From a virus: a DNA stretch of 55,581 nucleotides. The notes beneath the pieces were generated by a model that had not been told where the DNA came from, did no database searches, and worked only from the letters and a program-made list of their open reading frames with translations. Shown one piece after another: positions 46,536-54,506 of this stretch (position 1 is its first letter; each line of letters begins with the position of its first letter). Where the stretch lies: positions 1 through 55,581 of the IMG/VR virus record IMGVR_UViG_3300032893_000059. One strand, 5' to 3'. The translations under genes and the position numbers were made by a program.

Positions 46536-46788
46536 GACCTACCTCCTCTCTCGGACGTATGGTCACATACTGTCACCCAGAACGAGGGTAGGCAAGGCAC
46601 TAAAGAAAGGCGCGTCAATTCCGCACCAAACTAGAGCCGCTATGTGGCTCCAGAAGGGCCGTACTTCCTCTTTTTCGACCCTAAACAAGGTGGCAGAAGA
46701 GGAAGTGAGGGGAGAAGGGAACGGGAGATCGGTCGATTTCCGCGCAAGCTCGCGCAAGCATTCAACTGTGGGGGTATCGAGCAGCGAC
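46536..46788. other. Gap after the BCS1-like gene
   Basis: About 250 bp, richer in T and A than its surroundings. A minus-strand frame (46563-46850) is open but has poor codon pattern. Contains GTGACAGTATGTGAC with repeat character near 46560-46576 that could be an operator for the gene at 46338. Probably holds a promoter. Confidence 0.4.
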
Positions 46789-48024
46789 TTAGAGATCGCC
46801 TCCCAGCTCGCAAGTGGCCATTGTGCAGCCGCGACGAGCGACATCCGCAAAGCGAGTCTGCCACTCAGCGCCGGTGCCGGCTGGCATGCTGTCGACCAGC
46901 TGCCGAATGAATTCCCGGCTGCGGTCGGGCAGGAAGGCCGCCCCCATTGCCAACACCTCAGTTCGCCCCATGCTACCTATCTCGACTCGCAGGTTCACCC
47001 GTCCATCGCGAATGAGAGCGGAGTCCAGGCGATCAATGTGGTTCGTGGTCATCACCAGCACTCGCCCTTCGGCTGCGCCAATGCCATCGAGGGCATTCAG
47101 CACGGCTGATAGGGTGGGTCCCTTGTTTGCTTGGACGGTCTTGACGTCCGCAGGGCCGGAGCCATCAGGGGCCGGAGGCTTGGCCTCATCGCGCTTCGCC
47201 ACTGAGGTGTCCACATCCTCGATCAGCAGGATCGACCTTGTTCCCACGTTGGCGAGAGCCCGCTTCAGCGCGTTGTCGCTGTCGAGGTCGGCTGGATTGA
47301 GAATGTAGATCGTCAAGTCGAACACGCCAGCGATGGCCTGCACCAGCGATGTCTTACCGGTTCCCGGAGGGCCGTACAGCAGCAATCCCGTTCGGTACGG
47401 GATTCCGCGGTCGGTGAACCATTGGCGGTTGTCGAGGTACCACCCAACGTGAGAGAGAATCTCCTCCTTCACGGCGCTGGAGATGAACACGGAGTCGAGC
47501 TTGCGGTGCTCGCGCTTGGAAAGCATGGTCCAGTTTCCCCACGAGTCGCAGGTCAGGACGCGGAGCGATCCGCGCGTCTCCGAGTAGTCCAGGATCTGGC
47601 GGTAGATTCTTTCGATGGAGCGGCGGCCGAAGTCCAAGGTCGAAATGACGATCTTCTCTCTGCTGCCCCCGCTGGGTCCTGCCAGCTTCTCATTCTCCTC
47701 GCGAGTGATGCGCATCGGCCTGCCGTTCTCCCAGAACCAGTGGGAGCCGTACCCGGGCACGATGATCATCCGCTCGCCGTTGCGGTATGTGTAGGACAGC
47801 TTCACGCGTTTGGCCTTGGCCGAGTAGGTACGGTCGGCCAGCCATTCCTCGGTCCAGCCAAACGCCGGGCTGTTGTCGCTGATGGCGATCTCGGCGGTAG
47901 CTCGCTTGATGAAGAGGTCGAGTGCCTTCGCGGGCAGACTGCGCAGGAGATACATCAGCGCGCCCGAGAGTATGAGCCCGGCCGCACCGGCAAGGACTGG
48001 GTTCGTCAGAAGCAGTTCTTTCAC
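46789..48024 (-). CDS. BCS1-like membrane-anchored AAA ATPase
   Basis: 411 aa. N-terminal membrane helix (LAGAAGLILSGALMYLLRSL), then a BCS1-N-like beta region (to ~210), DRGIPYRTGLLLYGPPGTGK with Walker A at 218-225, Walker B SILLIEDVD, LNALDGIGAAEGRVLVMTTN sensor 1, and SALIRDGRVNLRVEIG with Arg finger. The order and TTNHIDRLDSALIR motif are those of mitochondrial BCS1 and its few bacterial and phage homologues. BCS1 translocates folded proteins. Role here unknown: chaperone, membrane extraction, or counter-defence. Confidence 0.85.
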   Translation of the reverse strand: MKELLLTNPVLAGAAGLILSGALMYLLRSLPAKALDLFIKRATAEIAISDNSPAFGWTEEWLADRTYSAKAKRVKLSYTYRNGERMIIVPGYGSHWFWENGRPMRITREENEKLAGPSGGSREKIVISTLDFGRRSIERIYRQILDYSETRGSLRVLTCDSWGNWTMLSKREHRKLDSVFISSAVKEEILSHVGWYLDNRQWFTDRGIPYRTGLLLYGPPGTGKTSLVQAIAGVFDLTIYILNPADLDSDNALKRALANVGTRSILLIEDVDTSVAKRDEAKPPAPDGSGPADVKTVQANKGPTLSAVLNALDGIGAAEGRVLVMTTNHIDRLDSALIRDGRVNLRVEIGSMGRTEVLAMGAAFLPDRSREFIRQLVDSMPAGTGAEWQTRFADVARRGCTMATCELGGDL

Positions 48025-48030
48025 CGGTTC

Positions 48031-48546
48031 CTACCTGCCACTGAGCCGCCACATCTTGCGCCCGAGCTCGGCCAGCAGGGAAGCCTCGGCGCGGCCGTCG
48101 AGCAGCCCCCCACGAGGGCCACGAAACAGATGGGCCGCCGTCGGGAATACGCGCTCGGCCTGTTCTACGGACGACTCCTTGCCCTTCGGCAGGCCCGCCA
48201 GCATCATCGGCTTCCACTTGGAGGGCGGATACAGGTGAGGCCTTATCCCGCGGCTGGCCAGCTCGCGCCTCCATGCCCCATAGCTGGCGCCGAGCTTGAA
48301 AGCCGAGTTGGTGTCGTGCGCGACCGGCCTGCCCTTGATCGCGTGGGGCATTGGGCGCACTTCCTCGATCGAGACGTCGAGGCACTTGTCGAGCCCCAGT
48401 AGGGCGTCGAAGATGCTCCCCATTGCGTCGTAGTCCAGCTGCTCGTTCTCGTCCAGTGGCTGGTCACGGACGAGCACCACCCTGCGCTCCTGGTTGATGG
48501 CGAAGGTAGCACCGTGCTTTCCGCAGTCGATGCCGACAAAGAGCAT
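48031..48546 (-). CDS. RuvC-like Holliday junction resolvase
   Basis: 171 aa. RNase H-fold signature MLFVGIDCGKHGATFAI (D7), VSIEEVRPMPHAIKG (E61/E62), and DGRAEASLLAELGR (D150, E154). SKWKPMMLAGLPKGKESS is the phage RuvC middle motif. It resolves branched DNA before packaging. Confidence 0.85.
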   Translation of the reverse strand: MLFVGIDCGKHGATFAINQERRVVLVRDQPLDENEQLDYDAMGSIFDALLGLDKCLDVSIEEVRPMPHAIKGRPVAHDTNSAFKLGASYGAWRRELASRGIRPHLYPPSKWKPMMLAGLPKGKESSVEQAERVFPTAAHLFRGPRGGLLDGRAEASLLAELGRKMWRLSGR

Positions 48547-48752
48547 CAGCGCCGCGCTCCTCCTGTCTTGCCCATGCCGTTCTTGGTGAGATGCCACTGG
48601 CCGCAGAACCGGCAGTGGTACGGCTTCTCCGTCCACACCTTGCCGGTGCGGGCAGCCTCCTTGCGGGTAGCGAATGCGACCTTGCCAGTGCAGCCGCGGT
48701 CGCGCTGGTGGAGCTGGTTTGCGTACGGGCGGAGGGCGTCGGCCATGTTCAT
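48546..48752 (-). CDS. Small zinc-finger-like protein (68 aa)
   Basis: MNMADALRPYANQLHQRDRG, KPYHCRFCGQWHLTKNGMGK: a C-x2-C-x3-H zinc knuckle in a basic protein. ATGA overlap with the next gene and TGATG-like coupling to RuvC. Confidence 0.7.
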   Translation of the reverse strand: MNMADALRPYANQLHQRDRGCTGKVAFATRKEAARTGKVWTEKPYHCRFCGQWHLTKNGMGKTGGARR

Positions 48753-49021
48753 GAGGCGTCGCCCCTGCACTGCGACTTCGGTGGCGTCTTGAGGATGCGC
48801 CAGCCCGCCTCCATGCTCCAGAGCACCCAGCGCTTCCCGTGGTCGGTGGTCGCCTCCCACATGTGGCCGATCCTGCCTCGGTAGCAATCCACCCTGGCCA
48901 CGACCAAATGCGCCCCGTCGGGCAGCCGCACACTGCTCAACCGCCTCACGACGGCGCTCTGGCCACGAAAGATGCTGTTCGAGCCCTGGTGTTTTGGCTG
49001 CTGCTGTTGCTGCGTGGGCAT
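48749..49021 (-). CDS. Hypothetical protein (90 aa)
   Basis: MPTQQQQQPKHQGSNSIFRG followed by beta-type residues (VRLPDGAHLVVARVDCYRGR, WEATTDHGKRWVLWSMEAGW). Probably a small barrel. Four-base overlap downstream. Confidence 0.65.
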   Translation of the reverse strand: MPTQQQQQPKHQGSNSIFRGQSAVVRRLSSVRLPDGAHLVVARVDCYRGRIGHMWEATTDHGKRWVLWSMEAGWRILKTPPKSQCRGDAS

Positions 49022-49024
49022 GCT

Positions 49025-49645
49025 TCACCTCACGTTGGCTGAATGAAGTCGTGCGAGTGTCCCTGCGCTCTGCTGAGCACGAACAGCGAGACCCGGTGCA
49101 CGTGGCCACTGGCATCGACATCGGTCTGGCCATCGCCGAAGAAATCGACCTTGGCTGTGTGGCGGTGGCTGCGCGCCGTGCTGGTAGTGAGGGTGGCGCG
49201 CTTGGTCTTCTGGCCGCCCTGCTGCCGTTTCACTTCGGCGCGCAGCTCGTCTCCGGTTGCGCCGCCGGGTCTCCTCATCGTCAGGTCCCTTGAGGGGAAT
49301 CGGGTAGAGCCCTTGCCTTTCAAGCTTGTAGCGGTCCTGGCTTACCGTCGAGCCAGAGACGCCGACCTCCTTCGCGATCTGGCCGACGGTCTTGTCTTCG
49401 TGGAGTAGGGCCAGCACGCGCTCACGACGTGCCTGCACGGTCATCTCGAAGGACAGGCCGAGGGAACGATCGATCTCGTCCTTGAAATCCTGCACCTTCT
49501 GCTCTGCCGTGGCCAGCGCGGCTCGGAATTGCTCCTCGGCTACGCGCCAGCCCTCTTTGATGGTCTCGACCTCGGCCTCGCGGCGCTTCAGTTCCGCCTT
49601 CAGAGATGCCAGGGCCTCGATGGGTGAGATGGTTTTGTCCGTCAT
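49025..49645 (-). CDS. Coiled-coil HTH protein
   Basis: 206 aa if read to its stop. MTDKTISPIEALASLKAELK coiled coil, then HTH VLALLHEDKTVGQIAKEVGV, SGSTVSQDRYKLERQGLYPI. GGAG before ATG and an ATGA overlap upstream. The last ~85 residues (Arg-rich) are in the overlapped region and lack a natural look; the true C-terminus may differ. Confidence 0.6.
   Translation of the reverse strand: MTDKTISPIEALASLKAELKRREAEVETIKEGWRVAEEQFRAALATAEQKVQDFKDEIDRSLGLSFEMTVQARRERVLALLHEDKTVGQIAKEVGVSGSTVSQDRYKLERQGLYPIPLKGPDDEETRRRNRRRAARRSETAAGRPEDQARHPHYQHGAQPPPHSQGRFLRRWPDRCRCQWPRAPGLAVRAQQSAGTLARLHSANVR
49030..49278 (-). CDS. Hypothetical protein (82 aa) inside a larger overlap
   Basis: MRRPGGATGDELRAEVKRQQ ... 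FFGDGQTDVDASGHVHRVSL, with very GC-rich third codon positions. It overlaps 250 bp of the coiled-coil HTH gene in another frame. Of the two, this frame has the better codon pattern in the shared region. Confidence 0.6.
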   Translation of the reverse strand: MRRPGGATGDELRAEVKRQQGGQKTKRATLTTSTARSHRHTAKVDFFGDGQTDVDASGHVHRVSLFVLSRAQGHSHDFIQPT

Positions 49646-49860
49646 GTCAGCTCCGCAAACGCTTCCGCCGGCAACCCAGCCGGCAGAACCACCGGCACCA
49701 CCTTGCCGGTCACGATCACCCGCTGGCCGCATTGCTGGCACGTCCCCGCGCGCCCGTCCCAGGCAAGGTCATCGCTGCGGCACTCGGGACAGCGGCCGTC
49801 AAACTTGCTGGCGCGGAGAACGAGAGTCATGCGAGGGGCAGCGGTGCGGGCGGGTGTCAT
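49642..49860 (-). CDS. Zinc-ribbon protein (72 aa)
   Basis: MTPARTAAPRMTLVLRASKF (start may be the second Met), CPECRSDDLAWDGRAGTCQQ CGQ gives two C-x2-C pairs. Overlaps the methylase end by four bases. Confidence 0.75.
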   Translation of the reverse strand: MTPARTAAPRMTLVLRASKFDGRCPECRSDDLAWDGRAGTCQQCGQRVIVTGKVVPVVLPAGLPAEAFAELT

Positions 49861-50391
49861 TCAGCACACCTCCCGAGTAGGCCGGTCTGCACTGGCCTCC
49901 AGATGACGATCACCGACGCAAAGAATCCCGATGCGCGGTACGGACCTCCGGTCAGGAAACGCACGCGCCCGCGGATGTATCGGACCTCGGCGTGGCCAAC
50001 CACGTCCTCGTGCCACCATGCCAGATCGCACGATGCCGGAAGAAGCCCTACAACGAGCGCCCCCCCCCCGAGCCTCTTCACGTGCCTTGCGGGTCCAAGC
50101 GTAGATTTCACGCCCGTAGGGCGGATTCATGAACACGCGCTCGCCGGCCCACGACTTCGTCAAGCCGTCGTCGCGCTCCGTGTAGAAGCGCCCGCATTTC
50201 GACGTGGCCATGGAGGAGCAGCACGGATCGAGCGTGAATCCAAACTCACGGTTGAGCGGGTCGAATACCTCGGGAGGCGTTCCCCAGTTGCGCCCGTTGC
50301 CGTTGTAGCGGCCGTTGTTCTTCGCGCGCATGCCACCGACCGCCGCAGGGTTCGCCGAGGCACCGATGGTCATGCGCGCGGGTGTGGGCAT
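49857..50391 (-). pseudogene. Dam-like DNA adenine methyltransferase split by a G10 tract
   Basis: 178-aa-equivalent. Frame 1 reads MPTPARMTIGASANPAAVGG ... NGRNWGTPPEVFDPLNREFG, RVFMNPPYGREIYAWTRKAR (NPPY at 89-92) and then runs into nonsense after GGGG. Frame 2 (49857-50111) continues the family: ALVVGLLPASCDLAWWHEDV, GHAEVRYIRGRVRFLTGG, FASVIVIWRP. The break lies exactly in ten consecutive G (50060-50069, C on plus). Nine G would join the frames. Either phase variation, decay or a homopolymer error. Confidence 0.8.
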
Positions 50392-50393
50392 GG

Positions 50394-51215
50394 CTAGAAG
50401 GCGCAGCCGGGGGGCGGGGTGGTGTCGACGCCGTTGGGGTTCTTCTTGCCCCGCTTGCGAGACTTCTTCGCCTCGGCATGCTCTTGCAGGGTGGCCGTGA
50501 GCGGCTCCTGGCCTGGCTTCGTCTCGTCCCCGGCGCCGTCCGTTTCGCCTTCGGCCGGTTTCGTCTCGCCGGCCTTCTGCGGCCAGCGCCAGATCTGCGC
50601 CTCAATCGGGATGTGCATCGGCTCGGCCTCGCCCTCGACCTCCACGTCGAGCACGCTGCCGCTGCTGGGCAGGACCTTGCCGGGCTTCCAGCCGGCCCGG
50701 GTCTCAACCTCGATTGCGTCACCGGCGACGGGCGTCTTGCGCTCGCCGGGCTTGCCGTCGCCGACCTTCTTCGCGTTCTTCACCTCGCCCTTGTCCTTCT
50801 TGTGGTCGACGCCGAACATCTCCCGCTGGCGCTCCTCGTAGCTCATCGCCCGCGTCGAAATGACCTCCTTGGTGTCGGCGCGAACCACCTGCACCTCGTT
50901 GGTGCGCCAGTTGTAGATCACGTCGACGTCGAGCTCGCGGTCCTGGGTGCCAGCGCGAATGATGTCGGCCAGCTTCTTGGCGGCTTCCTCGAGCAGGGCA
51001 ATGTCGCCCTTGATGGCAGCGTCGGCGGTCTTCTTTTCCTCTTCCTTCGCCGCGATCTTGTCCAGCGTCTCCACGTGCTCAGTGGAGATCTTCGCTTTCT
51101 CCTTGTCGGTGAGTTTCACCGGGATGGTCCGCTTCTCGCGGCGGCTCATCACGTCCTTGTCCTTCGTCTTCACTGTCTTCTTCTCTCCGTCACTCTTCTT
51201 TGCCTTGGCTACCAT
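50394..51215 (-). CDS. Lys/Glu-rich hypothetical protein (273 aa)
   Basis: MVAKAKKSDGEKKTVKTKDK, helical coiled-coil (LDKIAAKEEEKKTADAAIKG), a small beta domain (VYIYNWRTNEVQVVRADTKE-like, RAGWKPGKVLPSSGSVLDVE) and a basic tail RGKKNPNGVDTTPPPGCAF. Possibly a nucleoid-like or DNA-binding protein. Not recognised. Confidence 0.65.
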   Translation of the reverse strand: MVAKAKKSDGEKKTVKTKDKDVMSRREKRTIPVKLTDKEKAKISTEHVETLDKIAAKEEEKKTADAAIKGDIALLEEAAKKLADIIRAGTQDRELDVDVIYNWRTNEVQVVRADTKEVISTRAMSYEERQREMFGVDHKKDKGEVKNAKKVGDGKPGERKTPVAGDAIEVETRAGWKPGKVLPSSGSVLDVEVEGEAEPMHIPIEAQIWRWPQKAGETKPAEGETDGAGDETKPGQEPLTATLQEHAEAKKSRKRGKKNPNGVDTTPPPGCAF

Positions 51216-51243
51216 GGGGCTCCTTTTGGGGTTGTGGGTTCGG

Positions 51244-51732
51244 CTATCGCTTCCAACGCCAGGCGGACACGCCGCCGACGATGTTGCTGTACACCGCGAT
51301 CACGAGGTCTTTCGGGTACCCTTGCGAGTGACCCACGAAGGTCACCCGCGGGGTCAGCTGCACCACGTGCGCACGGTTCCACACGTATCGCAGGTACCAG
51401 TTCGCGCCGGTCGCCGCGGGCAACAGCACGAAGATGCGTCCCTCGCGGTTGCGCTGGGCCTGACACTTGGCCACCCACGGCTCGAGGTTCGCAAAAGGCG
51501 GATTCAGCCAGCAGTCGCCGTTGATGGGCCACTCGGCCGCCAGGGAATCCTCGCCGAGCTTCGAGCCTGGCCCGAAGTACTGTGACTGCACAGAGGCGAC
51601 CGAATTGCTTGCGGTGGCTGCCAGGTCCATTCGCCAGGACAGCACGCGAAACTGGTCGGCGATGGCGGCCAGCAGCTCGGGCGGGGTGCACACGTCCTGG
51701 ACGGAGCGGTGGGGCTTTTGCTGGGGGGCCAT
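51244..51732 (-). CDS. Dam-like DNA N6-adenine methyltransferase
   Basis: 162 aa. VQDVCTPPELLAAIADQFRV, DCWLNPPFANLEPWVAKC (NPPF motif) and IFVLLPAATGANWYLRYVWN match the phage Dam family. Intact, unlike the neighbour at 49857-50391. It modifies adenine, probably to resist restriction. Sequences upstream are coupled to a P-loop fragment. Confidence 0.8.
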   Translation of the reverse strand: MAPQQKPHRSVQDVCTPPELLAAIADQFRVLSWRMDLAATASNSVASVQSQYFGPGSKLGEDSLAAEWPINGDCWLNPPFANLEPWVAKCQAQRNREGRIFVLLPAATGANWYLRYVWNRAHVVQLTPRVTFVGHSQGYPKDLVIAVYSNIVGGVSAWRWKR

Positions 51733-51744
51733 CAGAACAGCTCC

Positions 51745-51930
51745 TCACTCGCGCTTATCTCGCCACGCCCAGTGACCAACTCCAGCGCACGCAGGCGGGA
51801 CAAGTATGATGACGGCGGCCCCGTTACTCTTGCCGCCACCCCGCATGCCGAGAGACGCGACTACCTCGGTGGCAAACTCTGCCGCGGGGAACGACAGACC
51901 GCGCGCCATGCTCACTGTTTTGCTCGTCAC
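51745..51930 (-). pseudogene. Truncated P-loop ORF (HerA/helicase-like N-terminus)
   Basis: 61 aa from GTG 51930 with perfect AAGGAGG. MARGLSFPAAEFATEVVASL and GMRGGGKSNGAAVI is the N-terminus and Walker A (G-x-x-G-G-G-K-S-N) of HerA/FtsK-like ATPases, which are normally about 400-500 residues. Here the ORF stops after 61 codons and Dam2 follows nine bases later. Remnant or short regulatory form. Confidence 0.55.
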
Positions 51931-52421
51931 GACTGCCCTCCTTGCCTTGAACCCGCGAGCATCCCCAGCACACGCCGGCTGTAGCTGCTTTCTCGGCAGT
52001 GCCGCCACCCGGCGTAGACACTCAATCCGCCGGCAGTGAATCCGCACAGCGTGAGACAGCGGGCCAGATGCTTGGCCGCGGCCTCGACGTTGGTGGCCGG
52101 GTCGCGTAGCTGCTCCAGCGTGTATCCGCGCGCCGCGCTTCCCGATGGAAGAATCTGGCCCAGGCTCAGCTCGCCGCGCGCACCGACGGCGTCCTTGCGG
52201 CAGCGCGACTCGGCGGCGATGAGTGAAGCCAGGAGCGTCGGCCGTAGCAAGAACCGATGCGATGACTCGCGCACGAGTGGCGCGATCTCGGTTCCGCGGC
52301 GGCCGCACAGGTCACGGAGGACTCGGTCGAGCGTGTCGGCGCGGGCGGGTCCGCAGGTCGCGGATGTACAGATGGCGGTTCCAAGTACACCGACGAGCAG
52401 GCGAAGAAGTACAAGCAGCAT
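51927..52421 (-). CDS. Exported lytic transglycosylase
   Basis: 164 aa. Signal peptide MLLVLLRLLVGVLGTAICTS ending ARA; SLT motif LLASLIAAESRCRKDAVGA with E71, ELSLGQILPSG, then SVYAGWRHCRESS. It cuts peptidoglycan glycan strands. Its early/replication-block position rather than tail block is unusual; it may modify the host wall. Confidence 0.8.
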   Translation of the reverse strand: MLLVLLRLLVGVLGTAICTSATCGPARADTLDRVLRDLCGRRGTEIAPLVRESSHRFLLRPTLLASLIAAESRCRKDAVGARGELSLGQILPSGSAARGYTLEQLRDPATNVEAAAKHLARCLTLCGFTAGGLSVYAGWRHCRESSYSRRVLGMLAGSRQGGQS

Positions 52422-52423
52422 GG

Positions 52424-53122
52424 CTATGCAGCCTCCTTCAGCACCACCAGGTGCTTCCCGCGACGGCCCACCATGGCCATTGCGCGGTCGATGGTATCGC
52501 TTGGGATCCGCCAGTGGCGTTTGTGGCCCGGCTTCGGTGGCAATGGCAGCCCTGACACCAGCAGCCTATCGACGATGGTCTCGGCGGCGAGCCCTAGCCG
52601 GCGCGACGCTGCCTCCGGCGTCTCCGTCGCGAGCCAAGCCGCGACCGCATCGTCGACCCGCTCGGGATTCACGAAAAACCGCCGGCATGTGCCGGACACA
52701 CGACGTCGTATCACCTTCTCGACGTGCACACCAGCCCAGCGGAGAATCATCCGCAAGGTGCTGGTAGCGAATCCAGCTCGCGTGGCCGCGTCTGACAGAT
52801 ACTCGTAGCCCCGCGGGCAGCCAAGGCCGAGCCCGAGGCGCTGTGCCCGCCAGTAGGTCGTCATCGCGCTCCGCCCGAGCTTGCTGGCTACCGTGGCCAG
52901 CGAGCAGCTTCCCCAGAGCAGCATCAGGTGGCGCTCGTCGGCGCGGGTCCAGAGGCGGCGCTTTTTCACGCCTAGCTTGTGCCATCGGTGGAAGACTGCG
53001 GACACCGACCTGCCAGGAAGGCTCGCGGCGATGTCCTTGGCCTCGAGGCGTGGCCCAAGCTCGAGGATGATGGCGTCCTCGGCTGGGGTCCAGTGCGGGC
53101 CCTTGCGTGCGCCGGGGTTCAT
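52424..53122 (-). CDS. SANT/HTH DNA-binding protein
   Basis: 232 aa, ATGA-coupled to the loader gene. Two SANT/Myb-like repeats: HWTPAEDAIILELGPRLEAK and LWTRADERHLMLLWGSCSL, followed by further helix-turn-helix parts (AATRAGFATSTLRMILRWAG, TPEAASRRLGLAAETIVDRL) and a basic end. It probably binds phage DNA as regulator. Confidence 0.75.
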   Translation of the reverse strand: MNPGARKGPHWTPAEDAIILELGPRLEAKDIAASLPGRSVSAVFHRWHKLGVKKRRLWTRADERHLMLLWGSCSLATVASKLGRSAMTTYWRAQRLGLGLGCPRGYEYLSDAATRAGFATSTLRMILRWAGVHVEKVIRRRVSGTCRRFFVNPERVDDAVAAWLATETPEAASRRLGLAAETIVDRLLVSGLPLPPKPGHKRHWRIPSDTIDRAMAMVGRRGKHLVVLKEAA

Positions 53123-53655
53123 GCCACCTTCCTCCGCAGGTCGGGCCCACCCGCAACAAAGAAGGCACCGTCCTCGTTCAGTCTGCTGGCAATGCGCTCC
53201 TTGTAGCGTTCGGCGAATAGTGCGGGGTCGGTGATGTTGGTAGTGATGAGCGTCCGCCGCATCTTCGCGAACCTCCGACTCAGCACCTCGTCGAGGGTGC
53301 AAAGGTAGCGCCCTTTTTCGTCCAGGTACTCCAGACCCAGATCGTCGATGACCAGGCCGTAGGCCGAACACAAGGCCTCGAAGGACTCCTGGTCGTAGGC
53401 GAAGCCGCGGGCGAGGTCACCTGACTGCACCCAGCGCATGCACTCTGTCTTTCCCTTGCACGCGGCAACAAGCCAGAGCATGGCCGCCACGCTCTTGCCG
53501 ACCCCCGGGCGCCCTCCGATGACGAGCAACCCCTTCCAGTCCCGCGATACCCGCTCGGTCGCGTCGGTGGCTGTGGCGTTGATGGAGGCCCTCACGGTGC
53601 GCTCGGGAACGCCTCGGCGCATGAGGGCTGGCAGCATTGCGAGTTCTAGTTTCAT
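53119..53655 (-). CDS. DnaC-like helicase loader
   Basis: 178 aa. Walker A GGRPGVGKS (48-55), Walker B YGLVIDDLGLE (~101-110), sensor TTNIT, with a short N-terminus. Loads the host replicative helicase at the phage origin. ATGA coupling with the initiator gene upstream. Confidence 0.85.
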   Translation of the reverse strand: MKLELAMLPALMRRGVPERTVRASINATATDATERVSRDWKGLLVIGGRPGVGKSVAAMLWLVAACKGKTECMRWVQSGDLARGFAYDQESFEALCSAYGLVIDDLGLEYLDEKGRYLCTLDEVLSRRFAKMRRTLITTNITDPALFAERYKERIASRLNEDGAFFVAGGPDLRRKVA

Positions 53656-54506
53656 GGGACCTGTAGCTCTCCCGTTCTGGTCGGCTCGTCCGAGGTAGCG
53701 GCAAAGTGTCCGCGCGCCGGATCTCGAATCCAGGCGCTCGGAACAGTCGGCGACGAACCGCCGTGGTCCTGACAGCGAGACATCCAACTCACCAGGAATC
53801 TGGCCATCCCCCGTGCGGTCTTGCGCTTCGTTGGATTGGCGTTGATCCAGGCCAGGGCTTTGCGCGCCTCACCGAGAACATCAACGGCAGGGTAGGCGGT
53901 CTCCCACTCCGATCGATTGGCTTCCGTCATGTCCCAGACTTCGGGTGATCCGGAGCAGGGGAACGAAACCAGCGCGGTAGCTGCGACAGCAGGCTCCGCG
54001 CAAGCCTTCTCTTCCTCCCCTTTACTTGTCTTGTCTTGACTGGACTGGTCTTGTCTTGTCTGGTCTGGTCTGGAGGGTATCGTACCGGCTTCGCCGTCGC
54101 CGCGTGCCGGTACGGTGGCAGTACGATGCTGCTTCTTTTCCTCCTCGTGCTTCGCCTTCGCTTCTGCCCTACGCTGCCTATTTTCCTTAGCTTTCTTGTC
54201 CATCTTCTTGATGGCGGCTCCCGTGTAATCCATCCAGTCGTGGATTTCCGCCTCGCCATCCTCTGCGCGTTCGATGAATCCAGAGCCAATGAGCGCTTCG
54301 GCGCATTTGCCGTCCATCGGGGTGTACCGCACAGCTTTCTCGATCGCCCACGCTGTGATCTTTCCAAGCTTGCCGGTCTTCGCGGATCTCACCGCCCACT
54401 TCCAGAGACGTGGCGGGTACGTGTCGGCTCTCTCGTCTTGCAGGCGTGCGCACAGATCAAGGGTCTTCGGATGCTCCCAGTAGCCCTCGTCAATCTCGAT
54501 GTACAT
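53652..54506 (-). CDS. Replication initiator / organiser protein
   Basis: 284 aa. N-terminal winged-helix-like domain MYIEIDEGYWEHPKTLDLCA, GKLGKITAWAIEKAVRYTPM; Lys/Glu/Gln-rich linker containing RPDQTRQDQSSQDKTSKG; C-terminal domain (WINANPTKRKTARGMARFLV SWMSRCQ). Typical of phage O-like initiators whose gene carries the origin. It is followed by the loader. Confidence 0.75.
   Translation of the reverse strand: MYIEIDEGYWEHPKTLDLCARLQDERADTYPPRLWKWAVRSAKTGKLGKITAWAIEKAVRYTPMDGKCAEALIGSGFIERAEDGEAEIHDWMDYTGAAIKKMDKKAKENRQRRAEAKAKHEEEKKQHRTATVPARGDGEAGTIPSRPDQTRQDQSSQDKTSKGEEEKACAEPAVAATALVSFPCSGSPEVWDMTEANRSEWETAYPAVDVLGEARKALAWINANPTKRKTARGMARFLVSWMSRCQDHGGSSPTVPSAWIRDPARGHFAATSDEPTRTGELQVP
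54024..54073. repeat. Iteron-like short repeats inside the initiator gene (candidate origin)
   Basis: Plus strand CTTGTCTTGTCTTGACTGGA then CTGGTCTTGTCTTGTCTGGT then CTGGTCTGG: alternating five-base CTTGT and CTGGT units. Lambda-like phages carry origin iterons at this place in the O gene. The region is less GC-rich than the flanks. Confidence 0.5.

Noticed and set aside
46563-46850. Minus-strand 95-aa ORF after the ATPase
   Set aside because: Weak codon pattern and overlap with the end of the ATPase; treated as non-coding.
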